Below are positions 1 through 12,391 of a stretch of DNA of 64,000 nt, in pieces; position 1 is the first letter of the stretch, and the number at the start of each line of letters is the position of its first letter. The translations under genes were made by a program, and so were the position numbers. Source of the DNA: Chaetomium olivaceum (Eukaryota > Ascomycota > Sordariomycetes > Sordariales > Chaetomiaceae); assembly GCA_039881045.1 (NCBI GenBank), contig JAYWVB010000038.1, positions 266,314 through 330,313 of the forward strand, written 5' to 3'. Under the pieces are notes generated by a model. That model worked only from the letters and a program-made list of their open reading frames with translations, made no database searches and had not been told where the DNA came from.

Positions 1-868
1 CAGCTCCCTTGTGATTCAGCTCGGCAGTCCCGGCAACGGGAAAGATTTCGGGACCCGGAACCGAGTTGTCGCATCCGCAGATAATGTACATAAATATGTA
101 TAAGCGAGCGCGGTCTTTCCGGGCGAGAAAACGGCACGCAACGGTTCATATCGCCGGCCTACTCGACGACTCGTTTGTTTTTGTTTGTGGTTTGTGAAGC
201 CGGTGACATGATCCACATGTAATGAATGCTCCCTTTCCGCCCATACTTGCTTTTTGTATAGCGGCGTTTACTTACCTATGTAGTTAGCGCTGTACAAATA
301 ATGTCTCCACGTAAGCAAAAGGCATTTCTGCCACGTCCACAACAGGTCGATAAAATACACCGAGTCATCTTGATGATCAACCTTTACGCTGCCGTCCAGC
401 CCAGGTAAGTATGTACAGACGAATAGAAACGGGTGTGGGTCGTCTGTGAAAATCCAGCGGGCCAGCCCGGTCGGTACCTGCATGGCGGCGGAACCTGAAT
501 CGATGGAAGAGATAATGCGGCTTTCCAGGTTATGGCAATTGTCGGCTTTGGCCTTTGGCCAGACTCGGGTCTTCCGAGCCTGCGGCTTCTCCCTCAAGCG
601 GGTCAGGCAAATCCCGTCTCTTCGGAACTCAGGGCCCGAATTCGGCAGGAACCTCGGGCAAGACCTGACAGGCTAGGGCCTTCCACTTGGGGAGGTCAGA
701 CAAGAACTCCTTCTATTTTCAAGTTAGGTATCGCCAAAAACTCAAAAAGAGTCGCTTCACAGTAAACCCACCACCTATACAAATTACTGCGGGCAGTTAC
801 TCCGCACACTTAACTTACACTTTCATAATCGCACTTCACTGCACCAACTCACCCGTAAAAGCGGCAAG
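1..868. other. Upstream region of the acetoacetyl-CoA synthetase gene
   Basis: No convincing gene is visible on either strand. The short open frames here have no recognisable domain and no splice pattern. The last few hundred bases probably hold the promoter and 5' UTR of the gene starting at 869. I saw no tRNA-like box pair. Confidence 0.5.
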
Positions 869-3118
869 ATGACGGCCGCCGAACTCTGGAGACACGAACG
901 CCCCGAGGGCACCCAAATGTGGAGGTTTCTGGAACATGTGAACTCCAAGTACAATCTGAATCTTAAAGACTACCCGCAGCTGTACAAGTGGTCCGTCGAC
1001 AATGTTGCTGATTTCTGGGGCGACGTTTGGCATTTTGCCGGTATCAAGGCCTCAAAACCCTTTGACCAGGTGCGTGAGCGGTGAGCCAGCCGTGAGGTGG
1101 TCATCGTTGGGGATAGTCAATAGTCACCATCCCCTCCCTCCCTGGATAACCGGCCCCCTTTTCACCCAGAGAAAAGACCCCTAAATATTCCCCAGGTTTT
1201 GCCCTCCGAGGCCCCCATGTTCCCCAGACCCGATTTCTTTGCTGGCGCCCGCCTTAACTTTGCAGAGAACCTGCTCTTCCCTACCAATGTCGACATTGAC
1301 GAGTCGGCGACAGCCGTCATCACAGCCACCGAAGATGAGAACCACCTCGTTGAAACATCGTGGGCCGAGTTGAGGGACCAAGTCCGCCGCTGCTCCAACG
1401 CTCTCCGTGCTATCGGTGTCAAGGAGAATAGTGTTGTTGCCGGCTTCGTTGCCAACCACGTGCAAGCTCTGGTTGCTTTGCTGAGTGCTGCCGCCATCGG
1501 TGCTATTTGGACTGGTATCAGCCCGGACAACGGCGTGAGCGCGGTACTGGACCGACTCACGCAAATCCGGCCACATGTGCTCTTTACCGATAATGCCACG
1601 CTATACAATGGTAAGGAGTGGTCGGGCAAGGCGAAGACCCTCGACGTTGTCGAGGAGCTAAAGAAGCACGGCCTCCAGCAGGTTGTTGTTATCAAGGGCC
1701 TCGAGAATGTCGAGACTGGGCTGGACGAAATCCGGGGAAAGGGGGTTCAAGTCGAAGAGTTTCGTGTCTTCCTTGACTCGTAAGTGCCTCGTTGCTGTAG
1801 GGATAATTGCCCCTTCTAACTGTGCCAGATCACCTAACTCGCCCCTGGATTTCACTCAACTTCCGTCTTCACACCCTCTCTACGTCCTCTACTCCAGCGG
1901 CACGACCGGCCTCCCGAAGGCCATCGTCCATACCGCAGCCGGCACTCTACTCCAGCACAAGAAGGAGCATTTCCTGCACTGCTCCCTCTCCCCGGCTTCC
2001 CGCATGCTCTACTTCACCACGACATCGTGGATGATGCATCACTGGAGCGTCTCCGCTCTCGCCTGCGGCACGTCCCTCGTCCTGTATGCCGGCTCCCCGT
2101 TCAAACCGCATGGCTACTCCTCTATTCCTCGCCTCCTTTCCTCCCTTCGCGTAACCCACTTCGGCACCTCCGCTGCTTACCTCACCGCCCTCGAAGCAAA
2201 CAACATTCGCCCATTCACCGATCCCTCCCTAGACCTCTCCGCCCTTGAAGCCATTTATTCCACCGCCTCCCCTCTTCCCCCCTCCACATTCACCTTTGTC
2301 TACACCGCCTTCCCCCGCAACATCAACCTCGCCTCCATAACCGGTGGCACAGATATCATCTCCCTTTTTGGCGCACCCTGCCCTCTTCTCCCCGTTCGAG
2401 CTGGTGAGATCCAGTGCGCCGGCCTCGGCATGGCCATCAGCGTCGTCGACCCCGCCTCACCGTCCGACTCCCCCCAGCCGGTCCACCCCTCTCCCGACGA
2501 CGACACGCCCCCGCCGGGAGACCTAGTCTGCACCAAACCCTTCCCCTGCCAGCCGCTCACCTTCTTTGGCCCGGACGGCGACGCTAAGTACCGCGCTGCC
2601 TACTTCGAGCGGTTCCCCGGCCTGTGGCACCACGGCGACTTTGTGCGCATGGACCCCCACACCGGGGGGCTGGTGATGCTGGGCCGCAGCGACGGTGTGC
2701 TGAAGCCCGCCGGCGTCCGCTTCGGCAGCGCCGAAATCTACAACGTGCTCACGCGCTTCTTCGCCGCCGATATCGAGGATGCTGTCTGTGTCGGCCGCCG
2801 CCGCGAGTCGTGGACCGTGACGAGACGGTGTGTTTGTTCGTGGTCATGGCCGATGGCCGGGTGTTTGATGACGGCTTGCGCAAGAGGATTGTTGAGGTTG
2901 TCCGCCGCGAGCTGAGTCCGCGCCACGTGCCCGGTGTGATTGAGGAGGCGAAGGGCGGGGTGCCCAAGACGGGGAACGGGAAGAAGATCGAGGTTGCCGT
3001 CAAGCAGATCCTGTCTGGGATGCAGGTCAGGACTAACGCCAGTGTGGCTAACCCGGAGGCGTTGGATTGGTTCCGGGAGTGGGCGAGGAAGGCGGAGGAG
3101 GCGGCGCTCCTTAACTAG
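869..3118 (+). CDS. Acetoacetyl-CoA synthetase (acetoacetate-CoA ligase), with one apparent frameshift
   Basis: This is an ATP-dependent ligase of the adenylate-forming (ANL) family that activates acetoacetate to acetoacetyl-CoA in the cytosol, linking ketone-body carbon to lipid and sterol synthesis. Exons are 869-1069, 1196-1779 and 1829-3118. The N-terminal ACAS-type segment (WRFLEHVNSKYNL) is followed by NFAENLLF, then the AMP-binding signature YVLYSSGTTGLPKAIVH in exon 3. The downstream motifs ITGGTDI and the HHGDF...GRSDGVLKPAGVR block are typical of this subfamily. The C-terminal lysine region (GVPKTGNGKKIEVAVK) is read in a different frame from the rest of exon 3. The switch falls at about 2790-2815, inside a GCC-rich run, and no intron fits. 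One missing base restores a protein of about 691 residues, the usual family length. A sequencing indel is more likely than decay because every catalytic motif is intact. Confidence 0.9.
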
Positions 3119-3867
3119 GTACGTAGGCAACTGGGAGGGGTTGATGAGAAGAGAAGGAATAAACCGCTGTGGTGATAGAAGGCCGTGTTTTTGGTAGAGG
3201 TTTAATAGATAATATGATGGCCCTTATAGTATTACCATTAGCCGCCCTGGCTGGCCGCCGAAAACATGACACCTACCCTACCAGTTGAAAACATTTATCA
3301 TCATCGACTGACCTAGTCACCTAGCAACAGCAGAGTCACCAGAACAAGGCTTGCCCGATAATAAAGCCAGGATATTTCAGGTCAGCGCCTACTTTTAATC
3401 TAAGCCAGGCTATGCTAAGCTATGCAGCGAGGCAGACATGCTCAAGACTGGCCGCCGTAACATAGACACCAAAGACTAATCAACCACCACGATAATATGT
3501 TGCTCAACAACAAGTCCTCCTCCTGGAACTCGCCGCCCTTTCCCTATCCTTGCGAAAGCCCGGGAAAAAAAAACAACTTGCCCGCCCTGGCCACCCCTTT
3601 TCCCTTTCAACGTTACGTAGCAGATAGGTAAAATACCATAGTTATAGCAAAACCCGAAACACCGCTTGCTTAAGACAAGACAAGCCATTTTGACCGCACC
3701 CTCCCTTTTTTGCCTTTTTTTGAAATCCATCGCTAGCGAATGAAACCACGCGTATTTTCAAGAATAGTCACACCCCTCAGAAGCAATTTTCCTCCTTTTT
3801 AGCCTTCTTTCTCCCGTCCGTTTTTGTTCCCCTTTTTGGCAAGCAGGGTAAAAAGAAAACAGTAAAA
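3119..3867. other. Convergent 3' region between the acetoacetyl-CoA synthetase gene and the Zn2Cys6 gene
   Basis: Both flanking genes end here, so this stretch holds their 3' UTRs. It is relatively AT-rich with several short poly-T or poly-A runs. No gene is visible. Confidence 0.5.
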
Positions 3868-6800
3868 TCAGAACCCACTCCCATCCATACCAAAGTTATG
3901 ATGATCCATCGGATCCATGGCCATGTACTCGAGCAAGTCGAGGCCGCCGACATTCACGCCCTCGGCCGTCATCGAGACGGCGTTGTTGTCGATGTTTTGG
4001 AAGAAGGCGGCGCCCGTGGGCAGGTACCACATCTCGTTGTTGGGGTTGGCCCAGTCTGGGTTGTCGAACAGGCCGCTGCTATCGCCGATGCTGCTGCCGG
4101 GGTTTACGTTGTTGGTGTTGCTGGTGTTAGTGTTCGTGTTGTTGTTGTTGTTGTCCAGCCCCGTCGTGGCGGCGGGTGTCGATGGGCCGAACATGGATGT
4201 TGAGCCGGTGGGGTAGGGGAAGGTTCCAGCGGTGAGGTCCCAGGGGGTGGCGGAGATGTTGGCTGGGGTTGTGGAGCGGTCTGTGAAGGGGGTTAGAGTG
4301 TGCGTCTTTGTAAAGACAGCCGTGGAGACGGCGGTCGTAATAGGAAAGGACTTACCAAGACCAGGCCCTTCCCTCAATTTAAGCACACACCTCACTAGCA
4401 TTTGCTGCATGTGACAGCCCGTTCAGGCCACTCCCATTCGCAGGATCGCTGTGCGTTGCCCCGGGCGACCTGCCATCCGTCGACATGGCGGCAGGCGGAG
4501 GCGCGTAGATGAAGCGGTTGCGTAAACGGCTGGTCAGGGTCTCAAGCATGTCGGCGAAGCGGATGCCCAAGTGGACGTCATCAACCACACAATTCCGGAG
4601 CGCGCTCACGGTGCGGTCCATCAGCTGGATGCTCATCTCGACGTCCGACTTCGGCGCGCCGAGCGCGAACGTCTTGAGCAGGAACATGGCGCCGCTGATG
4701 ATGCGGAAGTAGGTGCGCACGGCGCGCGTGCTTGAGGTAGTCCCCGGGCAGCAGGCCCTCGACGACGGTCCGGAGCAGGTTCCGGCTGCCGCTAACCACC
4801 TCCCTCACGTACTCTTGATCCTCGGCACCGAAGCCACCCAGTTGTCCAAGTGGCAGCTTTCCGTAGTAGTTTTGCGTCTGTGGCGACAGCTGCGGCCCCG
4901 AGTGGCCCGATACGCTCCCGCCTGGCCCTGTGCCCCCACCGGCATTGTTGGTACACCGCTCAACTACCGCTTGTAAGGATAGCGAGTTGATGTAGATGCG
5001 TACGTATTCGTACTCAATGGTAAGAACATGCCTGATGTACGGGGGCAGCCGGAACCGCTCAAACTGGTTCCACCACTCCTTAAGCATGGGCTGGAAGTCT
5101 GCGAGCAATTCGATGTATTTCCCGGTCTGGATGATTTCTGTTGTGTGTTTCCGGGACCTGAACAACTTCTCGTTACCGACTTGCATGGCATTGCTGATCC
5201 CCACCCAACAGTGGATGATCTGGTCGTCCAGTTCCAAGTCTGGAATGTAGTTGAATGTGTTAGACAGTGAGGACGGGTTGGTCCGGGCGTGGTTACCCTC
5301 GACCGAATGCCGTTTTCTCCTCGATACGGCCGGATCCGACTTCCGCAACCGCTCCGGTACCATATTGGTCCAGCCCAACCGACCGGCCAGTTGGCTCAGG
5401 TAGATGAGAAGCAGCCTTTTGATGCGGTTTGCCCTTAGTCGGTACGACTCATCTTCGTACTCGGGACGAGTGATGGCACCGGCGGCCAGCAGCTCGTCAA
5501 CATCATCGAAAACACCGAGCTCATAAGCCAGCCCCATACCCGTGCTTAGCAGCATCCAACACATGCGATCGCTCCTCCAGGCGGGCTCCAACCAACTCTC
5601 GATCCGTCGACCGCCAAAACCCGAGGACTTTTGGTTGCCATTGACCTCGCCTGGGCTAGGCGGGTCGTAGGATGGCAACATCAACTCGTCGGTCGCTTCG
5701 TTCGGTGGGAAGTGGAGTGCCCGCGGGTGCCACTCGGTCAGGATCATCAGGGACTCGATAGTTCCAAGGGTCCTCAAGCTGCCCCTGCGCAGACCCCTCC
5801 AGGGGGCGGTGCTTGAACTCTGGGCATCATCGGCCCCTGAGCCGCAGAAGCCGCCGCCAAAGGCTTCTTGGCCCCAGACGACACGCTCAATCATGCCCCT
5901 GAGGTACATCCATAGCTGCTCGTGGATGGCATGCGAACGGCAGTGGCCTCCGGTGCCAGGCATGCGGCGGTATCTCGACGCGATCGTTAGAAGTGTCACG
6001 GTAAGGATCGGCTCCTCTGTCAGTAGCGTGAAGTGGGATGCCGGATTGTTGAACGTCGGGGGCGAGATTGGGGTGAGGGGGGACAGGTATTTGTAGTAAC
6101 TACGCGCGTCAGTCTAAGAACGTAACCACCAGATATTATCCGAAGCGGCAGCTTACTAGTCAATGTAGTCGATTGCTTCTTGGGCGGTGAACCAGCCAGC
6201 ACGCACGAAGCGGAATCGGCCCCAGGCTTTGATCGCCTCATTGTAGCCAGGCTCCGTAGAGGGGTCCCGCTTCGTCAACTCTGGATCAATTGCTTGCTCC
6301 GCAGTTGGGGCGTCTTGGCGGGATACATGTCGGCTATGATAGCGTCCTGAGCCGATGTTGTTGTTGGCTGACCTGGGTGGCTCGGTGTCGTGACGAACGT
6401 GATGGGGACCGGGTTGAGTGGCACTATGTGGCGGGGCCGGGTGGTTGTCGGGCTTGTGTGAGGCGCTGATCGTATCGGAAAGACTTGTCAGTACCCGCCT
6501 ACTTCACAGCAATGTGTTTGCATAGGGATGTCCTCACTTGTCAGTAGCTGCCTTGTAGAGCAGGTCCAGCGCATCGTGGGGCCCATAAACCTCCCTCCGC
6601 ATCACGCTCCGAGCCTCCAAGTTCTCCAGCGGCGTATTAGGCTCGCCGTTGCCGAACTCGCCGGCGGTGCTATTGCTGCGTACACTCTTGGACGCGTCGC
6701 CTGGCCGCCTCAGGGGCTGCGCCCGTCCGTGGCTTCCCCCCGGCGTAAGGGGTACGTCGCTGTACAACCGGCGGTCCAACACGGGTGGTGGCGATGCCGC

Positions 6801-7247
6801 GGTGCGCAATTGTTTCCGGCCATTGCGGAGGATGTAGTCGTCCTGCTCTTCGGATTCCTCCCGCGGATCGTCATCAATCTTGCGCTTACGGCGCGTCGCA
6901 CTAAAATAACATTCTTTGCTCTCGCGCCGGCAGCGAACACATGGAGGGTCGTGGGGATCGTCGACAGAGCCGAGATCGCAGCGGACCTTGCGGCGACGAC
7001 AGGGGATGCAGGCCTGGTAGACGCGTTTGTGCTGGGCCTGCTGGAGTTGCTGGGCGGCAGTCTGCGATGCCGATGTCTCGTCGGAGTGACCGGTCCCGGG
7101 TCCGGCTCCGGGTCCGGCTCCACCGCCCCTCACGGAAGGTGGATGGGGACGGGCGGGACCCGCCGTAGAAGAGGTCGACGAGGCAGCAACGGGGGAGATT
7201 GGCGACACGGAGGAAAGCTGTAGGGTTGGCGCGCCGTACTGTGACAT
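3868..7247 (-). CDS. Zn2Cys6 transcription factor, probably Aro80-like, with one apparent frameshift
   Basis: This is a nuclear fungal regulator. Exons on the minus strand are 7247-6538, 6465-6157, 6099-4396 and 4280-3868. The Zn2Cys6 cluster lies near residues 80-113 (Cys 80, 83, 90, 103, 106, 113) with a basic stretch RRKRK after it. A fungal-specific middle homology region follows ([18 protein letters not shown] and the [16 protein letters not shown] region). The C-terminus has poly-Asn stretches and ends in an acidic, hydrophobic tail ([20 protein letters not shown]) of the kind I associate with Aro80-type activators of aromatic amino-acid catabolism. That subgroup assignment is from memory of the family and is only moderately secure. 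At about 4717-4727 the frame shifts by one base inside a GCGCGCC run. Removing one base gives about 1,044 residues and makes all exon phases agree. It is a probable indel error. Confidence 0.85.
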
Positions 7248-9204
7248 GGCGGGCAGTCAACAAAAAGAGCCGGGCCGAATGGGCGCGAAACGTCGCTTTC
7301 GAAAACGTTAAACAGGTCCCGGATCTGCGAGCATGAGCTTGGGCTTGCTTTATCGGCTGGAAGCGGTTTGCGGTGGGTGAAGACTCGAGAAACTGGGGAA
7401 CGGGCCAGTTTTTGGGGCTAGTTGAGGGGTCTTGGCCCCGAGATCGAGTCCCGGGATGACGCTTCTCGCTCCTGCCGCTGAGTGGGGCGAATGCGCACCA
7501 GCGACCCACGAGGGGCTTGGTGCATTGAACACAGCCTATCAGCAGTTCCTGTTGGTTAAGACGGCAACCCCAGTTCCCCAATGTCGAAGGTCCCGAACAA
7601 TCCAGTGGATTCCCTTAGCTCATACTCCATTGCCTGTTCCCTGTCCCCAGCGACCGTCGAATATCTTTTGATCTCGATGTGGAAGGTGTGCCAACGAATT
7701 GAGGTCAATGCTCAGTTGCGATGCAGTTGTAATTAACTCTCCGTATATCAAGACGCTTTTATTTTCGTATACTGCAAGAATGACAGGCCGGAATGATGGC
7801 GTCTGTCTGGCCACTGTCTTTCGACCCTCGACGCTTCGAGAGTTGGTTATCGGGGCCTCGGGATGTCTCACCATTTTCCTGGGTGCTAACAATGGAGCAA
7901 TGAGACGAACGAGTGCACAATCAGCTGCGCTCGCTGGAGCCCTGCTCGCCTGGCATACCCCCCAGCGAATCGTGGGTCGGATTGCAGCCTGCGGGGAAAT
8001 GATAAGACCAGACGAGACATTTTCCGCCCCGCCTGACATGGAAGTCAATTGTGCAAATCAAACAGAGCCGTTACAACCTAATTCAGACAGACATCGAATC
8101 CCCGGCGAATCGCTCTCGTAACCGATCCCACCTCCTCCAAAAACCATCCCCTTCTCTCCCTGGACAAACCCGCCGAGTACTCACTAGTTTAACGAAGGCT
8201 GGAAACACAAACATGCATAACCGGGGTTTTCGCCAATTGCGTCGGGAGGCAACCAGGGTCACGTTGAACAGGTCACGCGGGGCGCTGGCTCCATTCCTAC
8301 GCCTCGCCCGGTGAGCACAAACGTCAGATAAACTACAGGATCTCCTTGGAAAGGGAGCGGTGAGATTCTTAGCATCCCCCCAAAAAAAACTATCTTCTGA
8401 CCCCGCAGCCCGGTGTCTAGACAGTCCAGACCCGTAACCCGTAGACAAGTGCTGCGTAACTCTGCCCAGTCGCAGTATCGCATTACCTAAGCTATGTCAA
8501 CATGGTATAGTTATCTATCTATGTACATACGTACAGTGTCGAGAGAGCGACCTATCTTGGTACCGTACCCTGTCATGCCAGGGACCGATGGACGGCATCC
8601 AGCATGCCATCGACCGGGTTCGGTCCGCCGCTGCATGCGGCCTCCCTACCTGAGTTGTTATTGGTACAAACACGCCATCTCGATACCTTCGCGTGTTCTT
8701 CTTGCCTCACGTAAATCCCAGGTTGCTGGGCCGAGGATTGTGAACGGCAGAGGTGATGTGGCCGTCCCAAAAGTGGTTCCACCAACACACGCAGCCGAGG
8801 AACACGGCATCAAATAACACCCGGGGTTGCACAGCAGTAAACGGCGGAGCCGAGCACTCATGTAAACGGCACGAAGATAGAGTTTAATCATGCCGATGCA
8901 TTTAACAGACCCGCGAGTATAACCCTAGCCAATATTTCCGAGAAGAGGTAGAAGGATCACCTTTCCCCAGTACAACCAACTAGGTGGTTAAAACTCAATG
9001 ACCCATTCCATGATCCCTGGCCGATACCAACCCAGAGCCCCGTCATATGAGCAGGGCCAAGAGGGATAAAACCATCGGGTGACTGCCGACCGACACCTAG
9101 AGCGAGATGACGGTGTCCGTCCAACCAACCAATGCTTTTCCGCAACCTTCCCCAACCCCCAGACGCCAGACGCCGTTGAATGCAGAGTGTAAGGGCCGGT
9201 TCGC
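7248..9204. other. Intergenic region upstream of the Zn2Cys6 gene
   Basis: This nearly 2-kb stretch lies between the start of the Zn2Cys6 gene and the 3' end of the Taf14 gene. It probably contains a long promoter and 5' UTR, as is common for fungal regulators. Open frames of up to 142 codons are present on both strands but show no family resemblance. No RNA gene was recognised. Confidence 0.45.
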
Positions 9205-10732
9205 TTAGGCAACGACGACGCCCTGCTTGAGCTAGATGTCAAACGACATGGTCAGCATCACAATCGGGAAAAATGAGAGTACCATGTGGAAGGACTTACC
9301 AGCAAGTCCCAGAGCATCTTGAGAAGGGAATCAGGCAGGGTATATAGGTCAACCGAGAATTCGCCAGCGTCAACGTTGTTCTGAACGTAGGTGCTGTCAT
9401 CCTTGTGATCGTGAATCAGCTGGATCACCTGGAGGAGATCATCCTCGCCGAGCTTGATCAGACCGTCGGCCATCTTCTCGACGTCGAACGTCTTCTTCTT
9501 CTTGCCGCCGTCGGCCTTCTTGATCTTGCGCTCCTCATCCGAAGGCAACGGGCCCGTCTCACGGAGGATCTGCTGGAGGGCCTGCGAGGGGTTGCGGAAG
9601 GTCACAGTGTGCACGTTGTCATACTGAGCCGCGGCAAAGTTGAGGTCGTGGATGACGGTCTGCTTGCCGCCCTTCTCGGTAGTGAAAAGATCAATGCTCA
9701 TCTCAAACTCACCCCAGCCCTCGTTGGTGCACTTGAAGGGGGGTTCCATGAAGGCTGCGCCCATGTTAGCGCTGCATCTTCGTCTCAACCTAAATGGGGC
9801 ACATACTCTGGACGGGGTTGGCAAACGAAGGGTGCAGGTGGTACACCGCCTTGGTGAAGCAACGGGCAGGCTTCTCCTTGCCATCCTGGTCGAGAATGTA
9901 GACCTCGACGGTCCACTCCTTCATGGGAAAGCCCTCATTGACGGCAGGCTTGTTACTGTTGGGCTTGGTCAGCCATCCGTCCTCGATGCCCCCGCCTCCC
10001 GTCTTCCGTCTAGTGTTTCGGCGGTCGGATCGGTCGCTTACATGTTGTGCTGCTCGGTGACAACCTTGATCTTGCGCTGTAATCGTCGGATCGTGTCAGC
10101 CATCTGCTCTCGCTTTACTTCCAACACCCTGCAGTCAGACCTACCTCGACAATCATCTTGGGAACTGCGGCCTTCTTGGCCTTGGCCGGAGTAGTAGTAG
10201 CGGAGCGGGGGGTAGCAGTGACAGCAACGGTCGTGGGCTTGACACCAGGAGTGCCAACGACGATGCTCTCGTCTTGCTCTGCTTGCCGTTAGACGTTTGA
10301 CCACGTTCCTTCTCTTAAATGAAAGATAAGACTGCGATCTCGCGATTTGAGAGATCCTCTCTCGGAGCGCGCGGTTGGCAAGGCAACCAAGTAAATCCCG
10401 TCGCCCGTCTTGTCAGTCGCAACCGCCGAGGATCTCGTCGTCGTCGGGCTCGGAACTGCCGAAAAAAAGCAGATCGCGAGAGGGAAAAAAAGAGAGAGAT
10501 TGTAAGCAAAGTGTAATAAAGATGAATACTCGATTGGACACGTTGGATTGGTGGTTTGGGGAGCGAAGTGAAGCCAAGCTGGTGATTCTGGGGTTCAACA
10601 ATCGCGGGTGCATTCAACCAAACCAGGTGCGGGTTGTGACGGTGTCTGCCCGCTTGATTGCAGATGGTACGTACCTGACGGTGGCGTCAGTAGCGCCGCC
10701 GAAGTGCTGCGGGTGACACGGCGGGTGTTCAT
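9205..10732 (-). CDS. TAF14: YEATS-domain protein, Taf14 type (TFIID/chromatin complex subunit)
   Basis: This is a nuclear acyl-lysine reader shared by TFIID, TFIIF and chromatin-remodelling complexes in yeast. Six exons on the minus strand are 10732-10675, 10278-10145, 10076-10042, 9955-9807, 9754-9300 and 9231-9205. They total 858 nt (285 residues) with every phase consistent. The YEATS fold begins after a Thr/Ala-rich leader, with RKIKVVTEQHNI, FPMKEWTVEVYILD, the YHLHPSFANPVQ strand and PPFKCTNEGWGEFEM, ending in HDLNF. A Lys-rich linker and a C-terminal ET-like helical module (DAGEFSVDLYTLPDSLLKML) follow, which is the Taf14 layout rather than that of Yaf9. Exon 3 is a 35-nt micro-exon and the last exon encodes only eight residues plus the stop. 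The start at 10732 is the only Met giving an in-phase first exon. Confidence 0.88.
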
Positions 10733-11317
10733 GGTTGTGGCTGTGCAGATGGTCCGTGCAATGGTTGTTGGTGTTGAGTGCAAAAAGGCCGTGTGAATAA
10801 TATCTCACACGGGTTTCTGGGAGTTTGTGGGAATTTGAAGATCAAGAAGTTTTGCACAGAAATGTGAGGGCAACAGTCAGGAATGGAAAGGAAAGAACTG
10901 CTTTTTGATCAGATCAAAGCTCAAAGTGGTGGCCAGCTTAGGCTGGCCATATCTGTGGTCTGTGCCATTGTTCTCTTCTTTCCACTGCGCAGCACTTCAG
11001 CTAGTTTGTGACAAAGGTAAAGAGTCGCATTGGCCCGGTGAGTTCAGGGAGAGAGACAAGGGGACTGCATGGTATTTGGTCTATCTACAGCTATCATGGC
11101 TGGTCTTTCCATCGCTCAAACAATCACCTTCTCCTACTCTGTCCGGATGTGTGATATGTCATGAGGGTGTTGGGTTGTGTTCATGTGTGACCACCATCAA
11201 CCTCGGCCTCCTTGGGGAGACGACGATGTGTGAGGTGTGGGGGGAAGTAGGGGTGAGAGGTGGGAGGGAGGTGTGGAAGGGTTGGTGCTTATTTCTTCCT
11301 GAGCTCATCGCTCTCCA
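10733..11317. other. Intergenic region between the Taf14 start and the RanBP1 3' end
   Basis: It carries the Taf14 promoter and 5' UTR and the RanBP1 3' UTR. A 242-codon plus-strand open frame crosses this stretch and the RanBP1 last exon. It overlaps the real gene antisense and shows no domain, so I treat it as spurious. Confidence 0.5.
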
Positions 11318-12391
11318 TCAACCATCAACGAGCCTGGTCCCGGCTACCTTACGCAGTCTCCTTCCCCTTCTCTTCCTCCTCCTTGGTTTCCTCCTTCTTC
11401 TCTCCTCGTTACCCTGGGCCTCGGGCTTCTTGAAAAGGGTCTCGTTCTCCTTTTGGGCCTTGATGAAGGCGTCCTTGAACTGGTTGGCGTTGTCCGAGTT
11501 GGCGAACCGTATGGCCAGGGTGAGAGCCTCGGGCTCCCCCTCGCTCACATCGGCAACGACGTTCCACACCCAACTCCGGTCGGAGCCCACGTTGGGGGAG
11601 AGCTTCATCTCCGGGACGACTGAGACCAGTTAGCCTCCAATGTCCCAAGGCAAAGCACGCATAAGGGAAAGCAAATACACATACCGTAGTGGTTGGCGCA
11701 AACCTTAAGGGTCTTGTCACGGCGCATGACCAGACGGGTCTTGCCGTTCTCGCGGTGCTTGAGCAGACGGACGTCGCCGGTACCACGCTCCTTCCACTCG
11801 CGGGTGTCGGACACATACTTGAAGAGCTTGGCGCGCATCTTGAAGACCTGCTCCTCCATCTCCTCGTTGGTCTTGGTCTCGACCTTCTCGGTGAGGTGGA
11901 TGACGGGCTCGAAGTGGACGTCCTCGGACTCGGGGGCCTCCTCCTGCATTTCCCAAAACCCCGTTAGCAACTCCCGATACACATATATCTCCCTCATCAG
12001 AACACTGGATAACCAACCTCGTCGCCACCCTCCTTCGAGGCGGCGGCGGCAGCAGCAGCAGCCTCGCGCTGAGCCTTGGCGCTGCCAGAGTTATCACCGC
12101 GGTCCTCATCGTCGTCCTTCTTTTCCTTCTTGGCGCCACCACCAAACATAGAGAAGACGGAAGACGAGGTAACGGGCTTCGTTTCGGCAGCAGGAGTCTG
12201 GAAAACAAACAAAATACCATTGTTAGCCAAAGCGCATCCCTCAAAACCATCTCAATAAGCCCCCCCGGGCCCTGAGACTGGCGCATCCCAAGCCGTAGCT
12301 GCTCTTCTGCACATACCTCCTCTGTCTCCTCGCTCTTAATCTCGGGCGCCTTCACCTCCTCCACCGGCTTGTTATCGTTCTCGGCAGACAT
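11318..12391 (-). CDS. YRB1: Ran-specific GTPase-activating/binding protein RanBP1 (Yrb1)
   Basis: RanBP1 stimulates RanGAP-driven GTP hydrolysis on Ran and releases export complexes on the cytoplasmic side of nuclear pores. Exons on the minus strand are 12391-12317, 12197-12018, 11943-11685 and 11619 to the end. The RanBD fold runs from about residue 95 to 225 and includes [10 protein letters not shown], the [10 protein letters not shown] strand, [33 protein letters not shown] and [15 protein letters not shown] low-complexity linker with an Ala run precedes it. As written the frame ends at 11318 with a strongly basic tail ([12 protein letters not shown]). Shifting one base in the GA-rich run near 11395-11412 instead gives an acidic tail ([12 protein letters not shown]) ending at 11349, about 261 residues, which is what fungal Yrb1 proteins carry. 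I therefore suspect a one-base loss. Confidence 0.9.

Noticed and set aside
7400..7460. A-box- and B-box-like sequences suggesting a tRNA
   Set aside because: The two motifs are too close together for a tRNA and no acceptor stem pairs around them.
10905..11633. 242-codon plus-strand frame
   Set aside because: It lies antisense to the RanBP1 last exon and its composition follows from that gene's codons.
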